This document shows positions 32,825 through 43,447 of a DNA stretch of 64,000 nt, in pieces; within the stretch, counting starts at the first letter, position 1; each line of letters begins with the position of its first letter. Below the pieces are notes generated by a model, which saw only the letters and a list, made by a program, of their open reading frames with translations, did not search any database and was not told the origin of the DNA. The DNA comes from Neonectria sp. B-13. Taxonomy: Eukaryota > Ascomycota > Sordariomycetes > Hypocreales > Nectriaceae. The stretch spans positions 682,001 through 746,000 of the forward strand of contig NOKP01000012.1 of NCBI GenBank assembly GCA_002682825.1, in the 5' to 3' direction. Position numbers and translations under genes: made by a program.

Positions 32825-35335
32825 GGCAGCGAACTTCCGTTAGGGAGCAAAGCCCAGATCCTATGTCTCGATGACGGCGGAGTTCGAATTCTATCGGCAC
32901 TCCTGATTCTCGAAAAACTACAAACCCGTGTCGGATGTGGAGGAACGTCATGTAGAGAGGGTTGCAGACCTTCAAGACACTTCAATCTGATTTGTGGGAC
33001 TGGTTGGGGTGGCCTGATTGCTATTCTCTTGGGAAGGCTTGGGATGGTAAGTTGAAGAACACAGCTTCCAGCATCACATTCACTCACAGACCCTAGACCC
33101 TTTCTGAATGCAAGAAGTGGTTACTTGATAGAGGAAAGAAACTAGAGCCTGTTCGAAGCCGCATCTCGCTGTTTCACTGGCAGGACGGTATCAAGAAGAA
33201 CAACGAAGCACTTCAACGAGCCATTCAACAGACGCTCGCCGAACGTGGCCATCATGCAGAGGAACCATTCTTGGCAACGGATGCATCGCATACGTGCAGA
33301 ACAATGGTGCTCACTATGAGTACCGAAGATATTCGTTTGCCTATCCGATTGCGTTCCTACATCTCTCGTTCGGATCCAGATGAGACCAAGTGCAGCATTT
33401 GGGAGGCAGTTCTTGCGTCCATGGCAACTCCGATACGATACATTCCGGCCCAGTTTGGTGACCCTCCCACGTCCCACATCTCTGCCGCGATCGGCTTCAG
33501 TAATCCCTCTAAGGAAGGCTTCGATGAGGCGACGCGAGTATGGCAGCTGTCCGCGATAGATTGCATCGTCAGCATCGGGACTGGCGTCCGTTCATCGATT
33601 CGTTTAGGGATGAAGATACACGGCAACAGCATTTCAAACCTCGGAGAGATCACTTCGCTCGTATCTGCCATCACAGATGCTGCCACCGATCCCGACAGAG
33701 TGCATTATCTTTTGGAGAAGGATGCCAAGGTGTTGGATCTCAAGTACTTTAGGTTTAGTGTCCGAGATGGTCTCGGAGATATACCGATGCACGACTGGCG
33801 CAGAGTTTCAGATGTCTCAGGAGCCACTTCAAGATATTGCCAGGAGATGGAGGCAGCTTCTAGCCTCGCCATATGCGCGGGTTGTTTGAAGAATCGGTCA
33901 GTTCTCATACTCTATTGTATGGACATTGGACCTCTTCTAACAATACTAATTCTGCGGGTCAATCAAACAGAACTGCTGTGGAACCACAAATGTTCTCTGG
34001 TGAGTCATTCGGAGCTCTTTGATAGCATTATCCGCCGCGATTATATTTTCCTGTAACGAACTTGAACTGATCTTGGGTCGCAAGATGTCGAAATGGACGT
34101 CGCTCCTGTGCTGGGAACTGCATTACCAAAATATGCAAATGGTATTCTAGATCCTTCCCAGTTGATGGCTCTGGCTGATAAACATGAACGGACCACATGC
34201 CAGCGCATCAAGCTACTGGGACTCGCTTGTTCGACTGTGAGGTGCTGACCAATTTGCTAACCCTTAACGACGTTGGCAGTGGTAGCACGTATCCAACAGA
34301 GACCGTTGACACGTAAGTCGCTGGAAAGAAAGATAGAGGTCGACTACCAACAGCGTCTAGGTATAATTCCGCCGATCAATGGTTTCGAGATCTTCGAGAT
34401 CGAACCGATGCGGTCGTACGAAAGCAAAGACGGCGACACTATAGGAAAGTTCGACTTGCGATTCTCGACTCCGGCATCAATTTGAACAGCCCGGGTATCC
34501 AGAACCATCAAGGACAAATCAAAGGTAGGAGAAACTTCACAGAACCTACCACTTGCATAGCGGATCAGGTCGGGCATGGCACGAATGCTGCCGCCCTTGT
34601 CTTCAAAGTGGCTCCAAACGCCGACCTGTATGTTGCCAAAGTTGTTGCAGCAAGAACAGCAGCCGAGCAGACGAATCAACACATTGCCAAGGTTAGTTTT
34701 AGCCCCCGGCAATGTACACCTGCTAATGCGTCATAAAGGCCATCAGATACGCCGTCGATGTGTGGGACGTTGATATAATCAGCATGTCCTTCGGTTCAGA
34801 GTACGAATCCGATGATGTCTTGGAAGCCGTCAAGTATGCTTTCACCAAAGACAAGATCATGTTCGCAGCGGCTTCCAACGAAGGGTCTCGGAACAGTCAA
34901 CCTGCGTTCCCGGGGCGAAACCCAGTGGTATTATGTATCCACTCCGCCAGGGGCTGGGGCAAGCCTTCGTACTTCAACCCGCGGGCTGTCTGGAACGAGG
35001 ACAACTTTTCCATCCTCGGAGAGGGGGTGGCGGTGTGCGAAGGTGACGGAACTCGACTGAGAGGCACGTCGATAGCGACGCCGATCGCTGCCGGCGTAGC
35101 AGCCTTGGTTCTGGAGCTGCTGGGCCAGCCTTGCCCCAAAGACCTCGTCATACAGAGGAAGGAGCGAGCGAAGTCTTATACCGGGATGCGCAATCTTTTC
35201 CTGGCAATGTCCGCCGAGTCTCGACAACACGCGGACAATGGATATCACTTCCTGCAGCCTTGGAGCCTTATCAACACCCTGAAGGGCAGAGAACGCGTCA
35301 TGCAGGATATCGCTTACAGGATGCAGCATTTGTAG
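32825..35335 (+). CDS. Patatin-like (catalytically degenerate) / subtilisin S8 protease fusion, left arm
   Basis: Seven inferred exons (32825-33046, 33097-33896, 33971-33999, 34085-34241, 34280-34312, 34361-34691, 34739-35335) join in one frame of 722 codons. The true start was not found: the frame opens after a stop, so a 5' exon is missing or lost. Residues ~10-290 are a patatin-like domain (LCLDDGGVRILSALLILEKL, IDCIVSIGTG). Its nucleophile motif GTSTG reads GTGWG (Ser replaced by Gly60), the Asp of the DG/DA motif reads Ser203 in ISAAIGFSNP, and the oxyanion loop is altered, so lipase activity is unlikely. Residues ~440-700 are a subtilisin domain with all catalytic residues: Asp450 (AILDSG), His486 (GHGTNAA), Asn571 (AAASNEG), Ser635 (GTSIATPIAAG). 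It lacks a signal peptide, so it is probably cytosolic. It is convergent with the gasdermin-like gene 134 bp away and is the probable activating protease. Confidence 0.8.
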
Positions 35336-35469
35336 AGAAGACTAGCATACTTATAGGAGTGCCGTTCCACCGTATCTCTTCTGAATCTTGAGTTCTCTTG
35401 ATCATTTATGTCACCATTGAACATCCTGGTGACCCCTTAAGTAGTTGTATTACTATTGTGCATCCTCGA

Positions 35470-36450
35470 TCAGGATGTAGTGCTCATACAGTCGCAACTT
35501 TCACCGTCTTCATCGACAGCTGTAGAGCTTTTGAAATCTATGTGCGATAGCGTCTCCTCATCTCCCAGAAGATGGTTAACACTGAAGAAGTTCTGAACAA
35601 CCTTGCGTTGTTCCTCTGGTTTGTCCTCAGCATTTTGAAGATCATAGAGCACTGCACCCTTCTTCAAGACCTGGCTCTGCAGTCTTTCGTTCATGTCGTA
35701 CACTATTTCCCGGACCTGGAACGCGAAGACAATTGGTGAGGATTTCCGAAACCCGGTATTCTTTTTCTTGGAGTTGTCGATCTCTAGTTCGCCACCACCG
35801 CCACCGGGTGCCCCAGCTGCGGTTCCATCACCGGCAGCCTTGACGCCTGCCTTGAGTGCAGTCCAGCGGTCCCAGGCCATAGACGCCCCATACGCCACCT
35901 TGACGCCCGTGACCAAGTATAAGGGCGTTTCGAACCCCGACTCTACAACTTCCTCGGCCACCTGCGGCGTAAGCACGAGCTCCTCGAGATATTGTGGCGA
36001 AGGCTCGATGAATTTCGTCTCGAGTTTGCGGATGGTGTAGAGATCCGCGTTGACCTTGCTCCAATTGATGCTCCCGGACACCTCGATGCCGACGAACTGA
36101 AGGAAGCGCAGCCAGAGTCCGACCAGCCCAGTGCGCTTGAGCTCCATATCACCTTTCCAATCCATTTTGAACGACTCTCGGAGCGGTACGTCGGCAGTAT
36201 ATGCGGGCAGCTCGCCGCGGTTCAGGCATGTCGATGGGTCGAAAGGGTCCGTGAGAATACGTCCAGGCCACAAGAAGCCATTTGGTGGGTAGTCGAAGTT
36301 GGGTGGAAAGAAGTACGTCTTCTTCATTCTTCTCGCAAGATGGTCTTCGATAGCTGCAGTAATCGCAAGAGGTTGGAGCAAACCAGCACCGACAAGAACC
36401 GTGAGCTTGTCCCCGAAGTCGTGGACTGTATTAAAAACAACACTCGGCAT
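35470..36450 (-). CDS. Fungal gasdermin-like protein (RCD-1/HET-Q1 type), left arm
   Basis: A single exon of 326 residues with ATG at 36450. Family-type features are an amphipathic N-terminus (DKLTVLVGAGLLQPLAI), NGFLWPGRILTDPFDP with CLNRG (about 57-85), SINWSKVNADLYTIRKLETKFIEPS, the strand ETPLYLVTGVKVAYGAS (about 175), a flexible Gly/Ala loop (AGAPGGGGGELE) and SSPIVFAFQVREIVYD. Gasdermins form plasma-membrane pores once an inhibitory C-terminal part is removed; in Podospora HET-Q1 the subtilisin HET-Q2 trims a short C-terminal piece. Here the acidic tail after about residue 280 (ending CDCMSTTS) is the candidate removable segment. It is longer than HET-Q1 or RCD-1. The adjacent patatin-S8 gene is the natural candidate protease. 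Identification is from sequence pattern, without a profile search. Confidence 0.8.
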   Translation of the reverse strand: MPSVVFNTVHDFGDKLTVLVGAGLLQPLAITAAIEDHLARRMKKTYFFPPNFDYPPNGFLWPGRILTDPFDPSTCLNRGELPAYTADVPLRESFKMDWKGDMELKRTGLVGLWLRFLQFVGIEVSGSINWSKVNADLYTIRKLETKFIEPSPQYLEELVLTPQVAEEVVESGFETPLYLVTGVKVAYGASMAWDRWTALKAGVKAAGDGTAAGAPGGGGGELEIDNSKKKNTGFRKSSPIVFAFQVREIVYDMNERLQSQVLKKGAVLYDLQNAEDKPEEQRKVVQNFFSVNHLLGDEETLSHIDFKSSTAVDEDGESCDCMSTTS

Positions 36451-36916
36451 TGATCTCCAGCTTCAACATGCCCCTCAGTCAAGCCTTGCGCGCCTAGACC
36501 ATTCGGTGGCGGCCTCAGTCTGATCATGGTTGTTCAGCTACACGCATCCCGGCGAAGCGCTATTCGACGCCCCCGCCACCATCAAGTTTCAGCTCTTGGC
36601 ACTAATGGCGCCACAGTTTAGCAGATGCTTGTATCGAGGTGTTAAGGCCCACGGAAGATGCTTCCTGGCACAGTACAGTCGACAACAGTGAGAGAGATGA
36701 GGGGTTGCAAGGGTCTCAGAATGTGACGATGTAGCTCCCCGAAAGACAGAGCACATACATTATATGCATTTCATGCATGGAGAAGCATCACACGCCTCCA
36801 AGGTGCCATAGCTTTTTCGCTGATCTTCTAGAGCGCCATTACGTGTGACGCATCTTGCAGTATATTTTACCCCTCATTCAAACCCTCACAATTGCTAATG
36901 TGAAGCGTGAGACATC
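36451..36916. promoter_or_regulatory. Divergent intergenic region between gasdermin-like gene and third gene
   Basis: 466 bp separate two divergent start codons, so both promoters must lie here. ATGCATTTCATGCATGG near 36765 is a small palindromic patch. No other element is recognised. The mirror copy is at 59382-59847. Confidence 0.35.
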
Positions 36917-38102
36917 ATGAATGTTCACAAAAAGGGCAGTGAGGAGGGATTCAATGATAACGTGAGTGACGTGATGCGCCATGATCTTTTTGGTACTCCC
37001 GGTCCTACTGACACATCTACAGAGCGCCGTTGAAGAAGAAATCCACGAGATTCCCTTCCAGATAAGCCCGACACCCTACATCTTCCAAAAAACACGCTGC
37101 CGCTCGTTTCCTCACGTGCGGGATACGCATGGCGATTCCTGGAGATGGATTCCGTCGAAAGATATCCTCCTGGATGTACTTCGGCGGTTCACCGATAATC
37201 TCGACGTTCAAGTAATGCCGTACATTCGGAGAGGCCTCCCAGGATATGCGCTTCGCGGCCGATCTTGCATCAATACTGTACGTATCATTATGTGCTTTCC
37301 CTACGCAACTAACATGAGCATGGACAGGAGTTGTGGAAGGATATCATGGAAGAAAGCGAAAGGTGGGCTAGAAAAGAATCGAAGACGATCCAGGAGATTT
37401 CGGACGGTAGATTCGCAAAACTCATATGGCTGAGGGGTCACATAGAATTCCGGGTATTGTAACCTGGCTCAAAGCCCAAAAGGTCGTAACCATACTAACT
37501 ATCCACAGGAGGAATACGGTTTCAAGGACGACATTCTAGATTGCAATGCGACCAGAGAACCCGCCCGTTTCCATTCACAGCCGGAAGAAACGTTTGATGA
37601 AACAAGAACAACGACTGAACCAATCCCACACCAAGGAAAAAATATCCTGACAAGGCCATGCGTCAGTGATGCCAAGTTCGATGCTGAACATAAAATCATA
37701 ATTGATGTTTCTAAGGCATCGGGCGTTTTAAGCAGTAAGCCGGCCGCATCTGACGGCTTACGAGACCTCAAGGATCTGCAGCATATGACGTCTGTGTCGT
37801 GGGCTGGCGGCGTTATCTGCCCTGATGAGAACTGTTATTCCTGGAACCCCGACTTTAGGTTGAGTGGAAGACAGAGCAATTGTTCGGACTGTGGGCAAAT
37901 CAATGAGCAGTGGGTTGACGCGCCTGGAATTTTCGAGAAGGAGCGGCAGCTGCTTGAAGCAAGAGAACTGTCGCGGGAAGCCCGGGAAGTCATTGGCGGT
38001 CTGGTAATCCTTGGAAGCGGTTTTGGGGGAGGACTTTCACTTGGAGTCGCCTCGACACTGGTTGTCCTGAAAATCATCATCAGTGATAGGATGGGACGCT
38101 GA
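36917..38102 (+). CDS. Predicted tail-anchored protein with Cys-pair motif, left arm
   Basis: Four exons (36917-36961, 37023-37277, 37328-37453, 37509-38102) with phase-0 introns of 50-61 bp encode 339 residues. Middle part: charged helical segment LWKDIMEESERWARKESKTI. Residues 246-270 carry CPDENC and CSDC, a spacing compatible with a small zinc ribbon. Residues ~303-333 form one Gly-rich hydrophobic segment (VIGGLVILGSGFGGGLSLG and on), followed by a short basic tail, so a C-terminal membrane anchor is likely. I do not recognise the family. It is divergent from the gasdermin-like gene; a role as receptor, inhibitor or membrane partner of that module is conjecture. Intron choices were made by frame and splice signals. 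Confidence 0.6.
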
Positions 38103-38811
38103 GAGTCCCATTGTTAGTTTGCTGTAGGCAGTACACACAGCTGTTACACGGGTGCATCGCCCGTTGCTCTGTCTGAATCGCCGCATGCAGCTTCCATCGT
38201 GTAACGAGGCTGGATGCTTGTCGCTTTTCTTATTGCGATTCCTTTCCCATCCACGACTCTCGGTTGCTAGTCTGTGTAACTGCAAGGTCTCACAGACCTA
38301 GTGCTATTAGAAGCATGTCAAGCTCGCCAGCAACCACATTTTTTGCAGCTGACAGATGCAGAGGGCTTATCCATTCAGCTTTTAACACTAATGCCTTAGC
38401 AATAGAGAGTGGCAGACTGCGTAACCACACCGTCCATACCTTTTAGAGTTTCCTCTCTAGTAGATTTATACAGGGTGAAAGAATACCATCTTCCATAATA
38501 GAGACCAATGGGGACCGATAAGATGTGAAGCTGCAACAAATCACCGGCAGGAGCATTCTTAGCACAGAAAGAGAGTTTGTCAGTCACATGCGGCTATGCT
38601 TAGGATCGCTTCTGACTGTTGAGCCATACCATGAACCGTAAGCTGGGGTTCTAGACCTCGAGCCTCAAACAGGAAGGCATGCTAGCTGAGCCTCAGCCAC
38701 CGGATACGCAGCGATATCATTAACCGCTCGATCGTGGCGAACTGACAACTCGGCTTTCGTCTGATAACCATTATCTTTCTCTTCTTCCTATTCTCATTGG
38801 TGTCCAAGATC
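38103..38811. other. Intergenic region, left arm
   Basis: No gene supported; short frames on both strands overlap each other. Mirror: 57487-58195. Confidence 0.35.
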
Positions 38812-39057
38812 TTATATCGGAAGGCGGATACCGAGAATAATCTCTTTGCCGTTAGAACCGAAGGGAATGGCGCCGCTGATGCCTACTGTGAGTGCAAGCT
38901 CGACGTTGAGGAAACTTGCTTGACAATGAGCGGCGACTGCTGCTGCGTTGGCTTTTCCTATACCTAGTATCTGCATAAGCATGATGTTGTAGCTGCCGAT
39001 GTAACCATTGCATATATAAATAAGTCGGCAGAGTTTATCGAGTAGTCTAGGGTTAAA
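38812..39057 (-). pseudogene. PNP_UDP (nucleoside phosphorylase-like) domain relic, left arm
   Basis: A minus-strand frame reads YIGSYNIMLMQILGIGKANA, then AAVAAHCQASFLNVELAL and VGISGAIPFGSNGKEIILG. This matches the N-terminal half of the PNP_UDP domain found at the head of fungal NLR-type proteins: IG-HN-V-A, G-GK-A-AA, ELALVVGI-G-VPFG. The domain stops at a TAA soon after EIILG and no NB or repeat region follows, so it is a fragment. No ATG is evident. Confidence 0.65.
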
Positions 39058-40523
39058 GTGGTTACCTTATTTCGTATCGCAAGCCACAATAACGAATCTT
39101 CAAATTAACCTTTTCGTCCTTCAAGATTAGGTGTGAGGACACATATGAAGGTACTACCCGTTGTCTTTTATTTTCATAAGATATCTTTGAACCTGCCAAG
39201 CCACACCTAGCGTTTAGCTGTCATACCGGACTTCATTGCGCGCGTGGACCCTGACATGTATTACTGATCAGCCTCCTGGACTTGTACATATATTGTTTGA
39301 TTATACTCATTCCAGGGTGCAGCCCTGCCACTGGAGACAGGTATAGCTACCATACGAAAAGTCTATCTGCAGATGATGCATGTGAGGGTCATTTATTTAG
39401 AGTGGCGCATCTAATGCTGCCGAGGTTTAGCGGAACCTTTAGAAGGCTGTCACTTGCATCCCATGTCTAGCATGCTATTGAGAGGGTTCTATTTACAATT
39501 TCGCGCGTGACTACAGGTTGGTAATAAGCCACAGCGTCTACTCCGTCATTCTTCGGCGGTCTTGTTTACTAACAACTTTAAAAGCGTGTAGGTACATTCT
39601 AACTTGGAAGCGAGGTATTTAGTACTTCTAGTATATACTTCTTCTATGTTAAATATACAAGAGCAGCTCACGTTAATATTAAGAGTGAACACTTATAAGG
39701 CGCAATACCTTTCACTATATACTAGACAACAAAGCAGTCAGTGGTAACACAGACAAGCGCTACATCATCTCAAAGAAATAGTCTTTCCCCATGTAACACG
39801 GCAAGGTAGGTGCCCTAATGGCCACTTTTCGATAGCTTAGAAATGAACAAATCAAATAAAAAACACAACACTCTGTTTTTCAGGGTGATGCAATCCAGCT
39901 AGCCAACCAGCCAACTACAACAAAACGCCGATGCTATGGTAAAAGTCGGCTTCTCGCCATCATCGTTGTCCAGTGTCAAGATTACATCACTAAAGTTAAG
40001 GCGGATTCAGAGTCCATTGCGGGAAGCTCCGAAACAGAGTCGAGATAATTTCTCTTGGCATTACACTGTCCTATAGATAAGGACTTCCATATTGGATGTC
40101 AGAATGAAAGATCTAACGCAGCCCACACGAGGAAGATGCTCCAAATCATGTCTCACCAGCTCGGTCAGCGGCAATTTTGAGCTAACGGGGAAGAGCTGTG
40201 CACGGGCATCTGCGCCTACTTTGAGGAGGAGGTTTGATCCTTAAGTCGAGGTTGGCCACCCCCCCTGCTAGTGGCTGGATCAATAGTCAGCTCAGCCAAC
40301 TGTAATAAGGGTGGTGACTTGGCCAGTGACTTTAGGCCCGTGCTGGAAGCTCAGGTGATATTACAACTTACACTTTATAAAGTGCCACCTTAAAAGTCTG
40401 TCAAAAGCCCACTTTTCCCGCCCTCCACTATAACAACGCAGAGAACAAAGATACCCATTTCTCACGCAATTAGTACACTAAATAGGAAGTATATACATTT
40501 TTCGAACTGTCAGAAGCCAGGGA
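39058..40523. other. Intergenic region, left arm
   Basis: No gene recognised. Composition is normal, without strong RIP. A self-complementary CACTTTATAAAGTG lies near 40371, beside the transposase relic, and may belong to that element's end. Mirror: 55775-57240. Confidence 0.35.
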
Positions 40524-41056
40524 TCAATATTTAGTATACCAACCCCTAGCCTAGCAGCAGGCTTCCACCCGACGGGGCACTGACTCCAACAGCACCCAAA
40601 TCTTATCCTATGGGATAGCTGCCCACGCTTTCTGCAAGCATTCCTTGAATTCTTCAATATCCACTGTATTTCTGCGTACGTTTGAGAGATGAGGGAACAT
40701 TCTATAAAAATTCCTCTTTAGCATATTCCAAACATGTTCAATTGGGTTGAGATCTGGGCTGTGAGGTAGACAGTCAATAAGGGAAATTGCGTTCTAGAAG
40801 ATGAATGCCTCTATGACCATAGAATGATAGATTGAAGCATTATCTTACTGAAATGACAGGTGCTATTATAGACAGAAAGCAGACCTTCCTCTAGAGCCTT
40901 AATATAGCTCTTAGAGCTGAATCCTTTCTTTTTAGCAAGCTTATCTCTTGTTATAATTACTAAGCGACTTTTTCCTTCCAACCAAATTGCTCCCTAGACT
41001 ATAATCCGGATAGCTGGCTTTCTATGATCTTATTTATTAACGAATTTAGGATTATA
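40524..41056 (-). pseudogene. Tc1/mariner-family transposase relic, left arm
   Basis: Mirror of 55242-55774; the motifs are described there. Only the second half of the DDE domain is readable. At least one frameshift and several stops at former Gln or Trp codons are present. Confidence 0.7.
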
Positions 41057-41458
41057 GGCCTTATGAGTAAATTATTAGACCTATTCATTGGGATTTAAGC
41101 TTGAATTTTGAATTATATACTTATCTAAAAAGATAACCTAAGATAATAATAAGAGTATAGATAGATATATTATCTTAGACACTATTAACAATTCAATAAT
41201 AAGGTTATAGACTCTCTTATAGAAAAGCTTATATAAAAAAACCCATACTATTAACAATTCAATAATAAGATTATAAGCTCCCTATTAACAATTCAGCAAT
41301 AAGGTTATAAACTCTCTTATAGAAAAGCCTATATAAAAAAAACCCATACTATAATTATAAGAAAGCTAACTTATAGAAGTAACTAAGAGAGTAAACTTAT
41401 AGATATTATTAATAGTAAAATAAGCAAGAAATATATACATTAAAAAAGAATAATTAAT
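41057..41458. repeat. Short tandem duplication in TA-rich DNA, left arm
   Basis: Between about 41185 and 41360, a unit containing AACAATTCAATAATAAGG, then CTCTCTTATAGAAAAGC and a run of A with CCCATACT, occurs about two and a half times. Mirror about 54938-55113. Confidence 0.5.
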
Positions 41459-42010
41459 TTAACAGTAGAAAGGGATAAGAAACAATACCCTAAATAGATA
41501 ATAGTCCCTTAATAAGGTACTTAGAAATGCATTATATAAGTATCTTAGTTAGTTAGCCTAAGGCTATACTAGATAGTATATATATAGTCTAATAGTCTAG
41601 TATTTAATACCTTCTAATAGGAAAACATCTTATAAGGTTGATTGTTAAGTTGAAAGTAGGAAAGAATATTAGTAAGATATTGAAAAAGCCTATAATTAGC
41701 TTAATAATTAGTATTATAAAAGATAGAGGTTTAACCTAGAATTAAGTAAAGATTTAAATATAATTATAGAATTCTTTCTTAGTAAACAAAGGTAAAGGCT
41801 TAAGCTTTAAGCTTAATAAGCTTATTTCTTTTATCTCTCTATAGTAAGAAGCTCTTTAGTTCTTATCTCTTAAAATAATTCTAAAAAGAAAAAAAGAAAA
41901 AGACTCTCTCTTTTCTTCCCTACTTAACCTTCCTTATAATAACTCTTTTCTATACTTAATTATACTCTTACTAATAACTATCTAGCCTACTTAGCCTTTA
42001 GCTTTTACTA
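41459..42010 (+). repeat. Repeat family B copy, left arm
   Basis: Homologous over its length to 28547-29092, with more transitions. Mirror copy at 54288-54839. Confidence 0.5.
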
Positions 42011-42622
42011 TATACTTTTTTTATAATCTAATAATTATTCTTAATTAGGGTAAAATTATATATATTAGAACTTTCTTTTTTTTCTAATTTAAACTAAAGA
42101 AATATATATATATAGTAAAGAAGTATCTTATAAAATCTTCTTTAAATCTAATATTAGAAAATAAAAGAAATCTATTTTCTAAGCTATCTTCCTAGTTTTA
42201 TATTTATCCTTTTAACTAAGAATAGTAAACCTTTCTAAAGTATTATTACTTTTATATTTCCTATAGTTAGTATTATTCTTTCTAACTAATCTTTATAATA
42301 AAAGAAGAGATAATATTATTATATATAAAGTTAATAATACTTTCTTATTAAGTAAGGGAAATTAAACCTTTTAAAATATATATAGTATAAGACTTTAATT
42401 TTAGTATAAGTAATATAGATTAGTTAGTAATCTAAGGTAAGTCTATTAGATTAATATTAACTATTATTTTCTTTGCTTTAGTATCTATTATAATATTAAA
42501 ATATTAATCTTACTCTTTATAGACCTAACTATTAATCCTTTAATATTTTAAGTAAAATACTCTTTTTATATAATAGTTAGGCTTAATCTAAGGGTCTAAA
42601 GTAGGTCTAAAGTATATAGTTT
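42011..42622. other. RIP-degraded spacer, left arm
   Basis: TA-rich, no readable frame. The last part continues the LTR-G homology seen at 2812. Mirror: 53676-54287. Confidence 0.4.
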
Positions 42623-42970
42623 AATAATTAAATAGATTAAGATATAATAGTAAGTAATATAGGTTATAATAATAATATATAATAATAAGTTATTATATAA
42701 TTAAGTATAATTATTAATAACTAAAGAGCTTAAGGCTTTTATTTAATATACTAAGTAAGTATATATATATATAAAAGACTAGTATAATTAAATAGTATTA
42801 AATTATATTAAATAATACTTATTTAATATATATATACTTATTAGTATTAAGCTATATTGAATAAAGCCTATTCAATGTATAAGTATTATATACTATAATA
42901 AGAAGGAAAAAGTAAGTACTAAGATAATTCTACCAGTTGTAACTATCTAGTCTTAACTTGGGCTATAACA
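42623..42970 (-). repeat. LTR-G family, RIPed copy, left arm
   Basis: The minus strand begins TGTTATAGCCCAAGTTAAGA and aligns with the unmutated copy at 15850 through transition differences. Mirror of 53328-53675. Confidence 0.55.
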
Positions 42971-43157
42971 TTTTACACCTGTACTAATTGACTCTAACTG
43001 CTAAGCTATAGTCATTAAGTGTATTAGGAATACATTTAATAACTGTTTTATACAGTACTATTAGCTGCAGCTGCTGTACATAGGCCCGCTGGTAGAGCCT
43101 AATGTACTTAATGACTAAAACGCACTTAATAACCACTCTATAGCCAATCAGGAAATA

Positions 43158-43447
43158 GGAAGGAAAAAAAGAGGGATTAGTCTAAGAAAAAGAAAGAAAG
43201 GAAGGAAGGAAAAGGAAGAAAGAAGGAAAAAAGAAGGAAGAAAAAGGAGAAGAATAGAGAGAGAAGAGTAGAGGAGAAGAAAAGAAAAGAAAAGAAAAGA
43301 AAAGGAAAGGAAAAGAAAGGAAAAGAAAGGAAAAGAAAGGAAGAGGAAAGGAGGAAGGGAGGGAGGGAGGAAAAGAAAAGAGAGAAAAAGAAAAGAGAGA
43401 AAAAGCTTTCTCCCTTTCTCTCTCTCTTTCTTCTCTCTTTCTCTCTA
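43158..43447 (+). repeat. Purine (GAAA/GGAAA) low-complexity tract, left arm
   Basis: About 230 bases of almost uninterrupted A/G (AAAGGAAAAG-type units), followed by a short C/T run that can pair with it. Such tracts normally vary quickly in length, yet the mirror copy at 52851-53140 appears identical. Confidence 0.8.

Noticed and set aside
33271..34056. Stand-alone 261-codon frame as a separate gene
   Set aside because: It begins at a non-ATG codon and is the middle of the patatin-S8 gene; its last part reads through an intron.
35992..36453. 153-codon plus-strand frame opposite the gasdermin-like gene
   Set aside because: Antisense shadow of the coding strand without its own motifs.
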